Source of the DNA: Bacillota bacterium
GTDB taxonomy: Bacteria > Bacillota > Clostridia > Lachnospirales > Lachnospiraceae
Direction of reading: 5' to 3'
NCBI GenBank assembly: GCA_023458855.1
Contig: JAEWWQ010000190.1
Location: 1 to 8,305 of the forward strand
DNA length: 8,305 nt
A program made the position numbers and the translations under genes. Positions within the stretch are counted from its first letter, which is position 1. Every line of letters begins with the position of its first letter. Of the stretch, positions 6,709 to 8,305 are shown in pieces. Below the pieces are notes generated by a model, which did not search any database, was not told the DNA's origin, and worked only from the letters and a program-made list of their open reading frames with translations.

Positions 6709-6726
6709 CGTAAAGGAGAGATTATT

Positions 6727-6957
6727 ATGACATCAACATTATTAGTAGCAATTGGAGCAGGAATTGCAGTTTTAACAGGTATTGGAGCAGGACTTGGAAT
6801 TGGTAAAGCAACATCATCAGCAGTAGATGCAATCGCCAGACAACCGGAGGCAGAAGGAAAAATCAGTAAAGCATTGTTATTGGGATGTGCGTTGGCAGAA
6901 GCAACTGCTATTTACGGTTTTGTTATTGCATTATTGATCATTCTTTTCCTGAAATAA
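6727..6957 (+). CDS. atpE: F1Fo ATP synthase subunit c
   Basis: A 76-residue hairpin of two membrane helices (about 4-33 and 48-75) joined by the conserved polar loop RQPEAEG (38-44). The ion-carrying carboxylate is E58 in CALAEATAIYG, and a glycine-rich GIGAGLGIG run lies in helix 1 (18-26). The side-chain positions that bind Na+ in the Ilyobacter tartaricus c ring (Q32 and S66 there) are I25 and A59 here, which favours H+ coupling; this is inference from alignment by eye. ATG 6727 has AAAGGAG at 6712-6718, 8 bases upstream, a strong site that suits the high copy number of c in the ring. Confidence 0.97.
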   Translation: MTSTLLVAIGAGIAVLTGIGAGLGIGKATSSAVDAIARQPEAEGKISKALLLGCALAEATAIYGFVIALLIILFLK

Positions 6958-7011
6958 TCCCAAGGAAGTATGTATTATTACCTATAGGGAAGAGGAAGGA
7001 CAGGTGAAAAT

Positions 7012-7461
7012 ATGCTGAGTTTAAATCCATGGAGTATTTTTTGGACTGTGGTGAATGTGCTGGTGTTGTTTCTGGCATTAAAAAAATTTCTTGTAAAACC
7101 TGTCATGGATGTAATTCATGGTAGAGAAGAAATGATTCAGCAGCAGTTTGATAGTGCAAGGAAGAGTCAGACTGAGGCGGAATCGATGAAAGCCGAATAC
7201 AAAGAAAAGCTGGATACAGTTCGCACACAGGCAGAGGAGATGATTACTGCTGCCAGAGAAAGAGCAGAGCAGGAGCATAATCAGCTGATCGAACAGGCCC
7301 ATGAAGAGTCTAAACGAATGATAAGGAAAGCAAAAGTAAATATTCAAAATGAACAGGAAAAGGCGCAGCAGGAGGCTCAGGCTAAAATTGCCGAACTGGC
7401 AATACTGGCTGCCAGAAAGATTATGAAGACAGGTGATTTCCATGACGCAGGCAGCAATTAA
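7012..7461 (+). CDS. atpF: F1Fo ATP synthase subunit b
   Basis: A 149-residue peripheral-stalk subunit. One N-terminal membrane helix (about 7-25, SIFWTVVNVLVLFLALKKF) is followed by the usual FLVKPVMDVIHGREE hinge and a long, charged, Ala/Glu/Gln-rich coiled coil (about 40-135) that binds delta and F1. Length is slightly short of the usual 155-175. The start ATG 7012 has AGGAAGGA at 6993-7000 and AGGTGA at 7002-7007; the GTG inside the latter opens a frame that stops within a few codons. The last 20 bases overlap the start of atpH. Confidence 0.95.
   Translation: MLSLNPWSIFWTVVNVLVLFLALKKFLVKPVMDVIHGREEMIQQQFDSARKSQTEAESMKAEYKEKLDTVRTQAEEMITAARERAEQEHNQLIEQAHEESKRMIRKAKVNIQNEQEKAQQEAQAKIAELAILAARKIMKTGDFHDAGSN
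7431..7436 (+). promoter_or_regulatory. atpH: Ribosome binding site deciding the atpH start, inside atpF
   Basis: AGGTGA lies 5 bases before ATG 7442, within the atpF coding sequence. The in-frame GTG 7433 is part of this site and so is an unlikely start. Confidence 0.65.
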
Positions 7462-7960
7462 TTATGCAAAAGTATTGTACGAACTGTCTGTAGACCGTGG
7501 GTGTGTAGAGGCTGCCAAAAAGCTTTACGACAGTGCACCTGCATTAAAAGAAATATTGGAGAGTTCTATCGTTCCCAAGAATAAAAAGCGTAAGATCATT
7601 GATGATATTTTTTCGTCGGATGATTTTCCGAAGGAATGGAGAAACTTTCTGAAAATTATAAGCGATTATGGACAGATTGATGAGTTAGAAGAGACTTTTC
7701 AGGCCTATTATAAATACTGGGATGAAAAAAATAACATCTTACGTGCCGAACTTATTTTTTCCAAAACTCCGGAAGAAGAACAGGTCGAACAGGCAAAAGA
7801 GTTTCTGGAAGGAAAATATCCGGATAGACAGACTATCATAAGGGTAAAGGTGGTACCAGAGAATATGGGAGGTCTGCAGATTCGTGTGGATCAGGAAGAA
7901 TATGACTGGAGTTACGAAGGACGTTTAAAACAACTTGAGAAAAAATTAACAGGGAGGTGA
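7442..7960 (+). CDS. atpH: F1Fo ATP synthase subunit delta
   Basis: A 172-residue soluble subunit (OSCP/delta family) that joins the b stalk to the top of F1. The N-terminal helical domain begins with AAINYAKVLYELS (4-16) and contains PKNKKRKIIDDIF; the C-terminal domain ends in the family signature VKVVPENMGGLQIRV, then EGRLKQLEKKL. Length is typical (about 175-180). It overlaps atpF by 20 bases, and its TGA is the end of the atpA Shine-Dalgarno sequence, so the genes are tightly packed and probably translationally coupled. Confidence 0.93.
   Translation: MTQAAINYAKVLYELSVDRGCVEAAKKLYDSAPALKEILESSIVPKNKKRKIIDDIFSSDDFPKEWRNFLKIISDYGQIDELEETFQAYYKYWDEKNNILRAELIFSKTPEEEQVEQAKEFLEGKYPDRQTIIRVKVVPENMGGLQIRVDQEEYDWSYEGRLKQLEKKLTGR
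7951..7959 (+). promoter_or_regulatory. atpA: Ribosome binding site of atpA
   Basis: AGGGAGGTG overlaps the end of atpH and lies 6 bases before GTG 7966, supporting the non-ATG start of atpA. Confidence 0.8.
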
Positions 7961-7965
7961 ATCCT

Positions 7966-8305
7966 GTGGGCGCTATTAGTGCAACAGATATTATTTCGAT
8001 TATTCGAAGTGAGATTGAAAATTATGAATGGAATCAGGAAAGCCGCGAAACAGGAACTGTTATCTGGGTCGGGGATGGGATTGCGACCATTTATGGAATA
8101 GATCATGCAATGTATGGTGAGATTGTAGTTTTTGATAATGGGATAAAGGGAATGGTTCAGGATATTCGGAAAAATGAAATTGGTTGTATTTTATTTGGAA
8201 AGGATACAGGAATCAAAGAAGGAACCAAAGTCTGCAGGACGAAAAAGAAGGCAGGTATTCCGGTTGGAGATGCCTTTATCGGAAGAGTAGTCAATGCTTT
8301 GGGAG
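7966..8305 (+). CDS. atpA: F1Fo ATP synthase subunit alpha, 5' part only
   Basis: The frame opens at GTG 7966 and runs off the window end, giving the first 113 residues of about 500. It begins VGAISATDIISIIRSEIENY, the usual N-terminal helix of alpha. The beta-barrel domain follows with GTVIWVGDGIATIYG, YGEIVVF and GIKGMVQDI, then PVGDAFIGRVVNALG at the entry to the nucleotide-binding domain. The Walker A motif would lie beyond the window. Alpha forms the non-catalytic nucleotide sites of the F1 hexamer. The GTG start is supported by the strong ribosome binding site 6 bases ahead and by the fit to family N-termini; a later ATG would remove the first helix. Confidence 0.94.
   Translation, partial: MGAISATDIISIIRSEIENYEWNQESRETGTVIWVGDGIATIYGIDHAMYGEIVVFDNGIKGMVQDIRKNEIGCILFGKDTGIKEGTKVCRTKKKAGIPVGDAFIGRVVNALG

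Noticed and set aside
7078..7443. Reverse-strand frame of 121 residues inside atpF
   Set aside because: Its Leu/Phe/Cys-rich sequence is the expected mirror of the Glu/Gln/Lys-rich coiled coil of subunit b.
1..8305. CRISPR, transposon, phage or defence system
   Set aside because: No regular repeat array, transposase, integrase, nuclease or toxin-antitoxin pair is visible; all major frames are metabolic or ATP synthase genes.

Overview
All genes in this window lie on the + strand. The base composition is low in GC. Strong AGGAGG-type ribosome binding sites, intrinsic terminators and the protein families together suggest a Bacillota organism, most likely an anaerobic clostridium of the Lachnospiraceae type. 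The taxonomic call is inference from gene content and sequence style; no marker gene was compared.

Region 1 (1-2477): the 3' part of a gene for a DUF255 / YyaL-like (SSP411) thioredoxin-domain protein, with its thioredoxin domain lying before the window. It is joined by an ATGA stop/start overlap to a complete FAD-dependent oxidoreductase that ends in a Rieske [2Fe-2S] domain, similar in architecture to Bacillus YhfW.

Region 2 (2478-5676): a candidate promoter, a 63-residue single-cluster ferredoxin, and a clear hairpin terminator. Only 24 bases after that terminator comes a DUF438-hemerythrin-PAS protein, followed at 33 bases by gapN, the non-phosphorylating NADP-dependent glyceraldehyde-3-phosphate dehydrogenase. 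The group ends at a very strong terminator. It couples one-electron redox carriers and a probable redox, oxygen or NO sensor with an enzyme that yields NADPH from glycolysis at the cost of one ATP. The functional link is inference from position.

Region 3 (5677-8305): about 320 bases of AT-rich non-coding DNA with a recognisable promoter, then the start of the F1Fo ATP synthase operon in the classical order atpB (a), atpE (c), atpF (b), atpH (delta), atpA (alpha; cut by the window end). No atpI precedes atpB. The c subunit lacks the side chains of the best-known Na+ site, which favours proton coupling.

I found no RNA genes, CRISPR, insertion sequences or phage genes. Most of the window is ordinary housekeeping or redox metabolism. 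The points most worth a second look are the DUF438 sensor next to gapN, the terminator placed just ahead of that pair, and the coupled DUF255/Rieske-flavoprotein pair.
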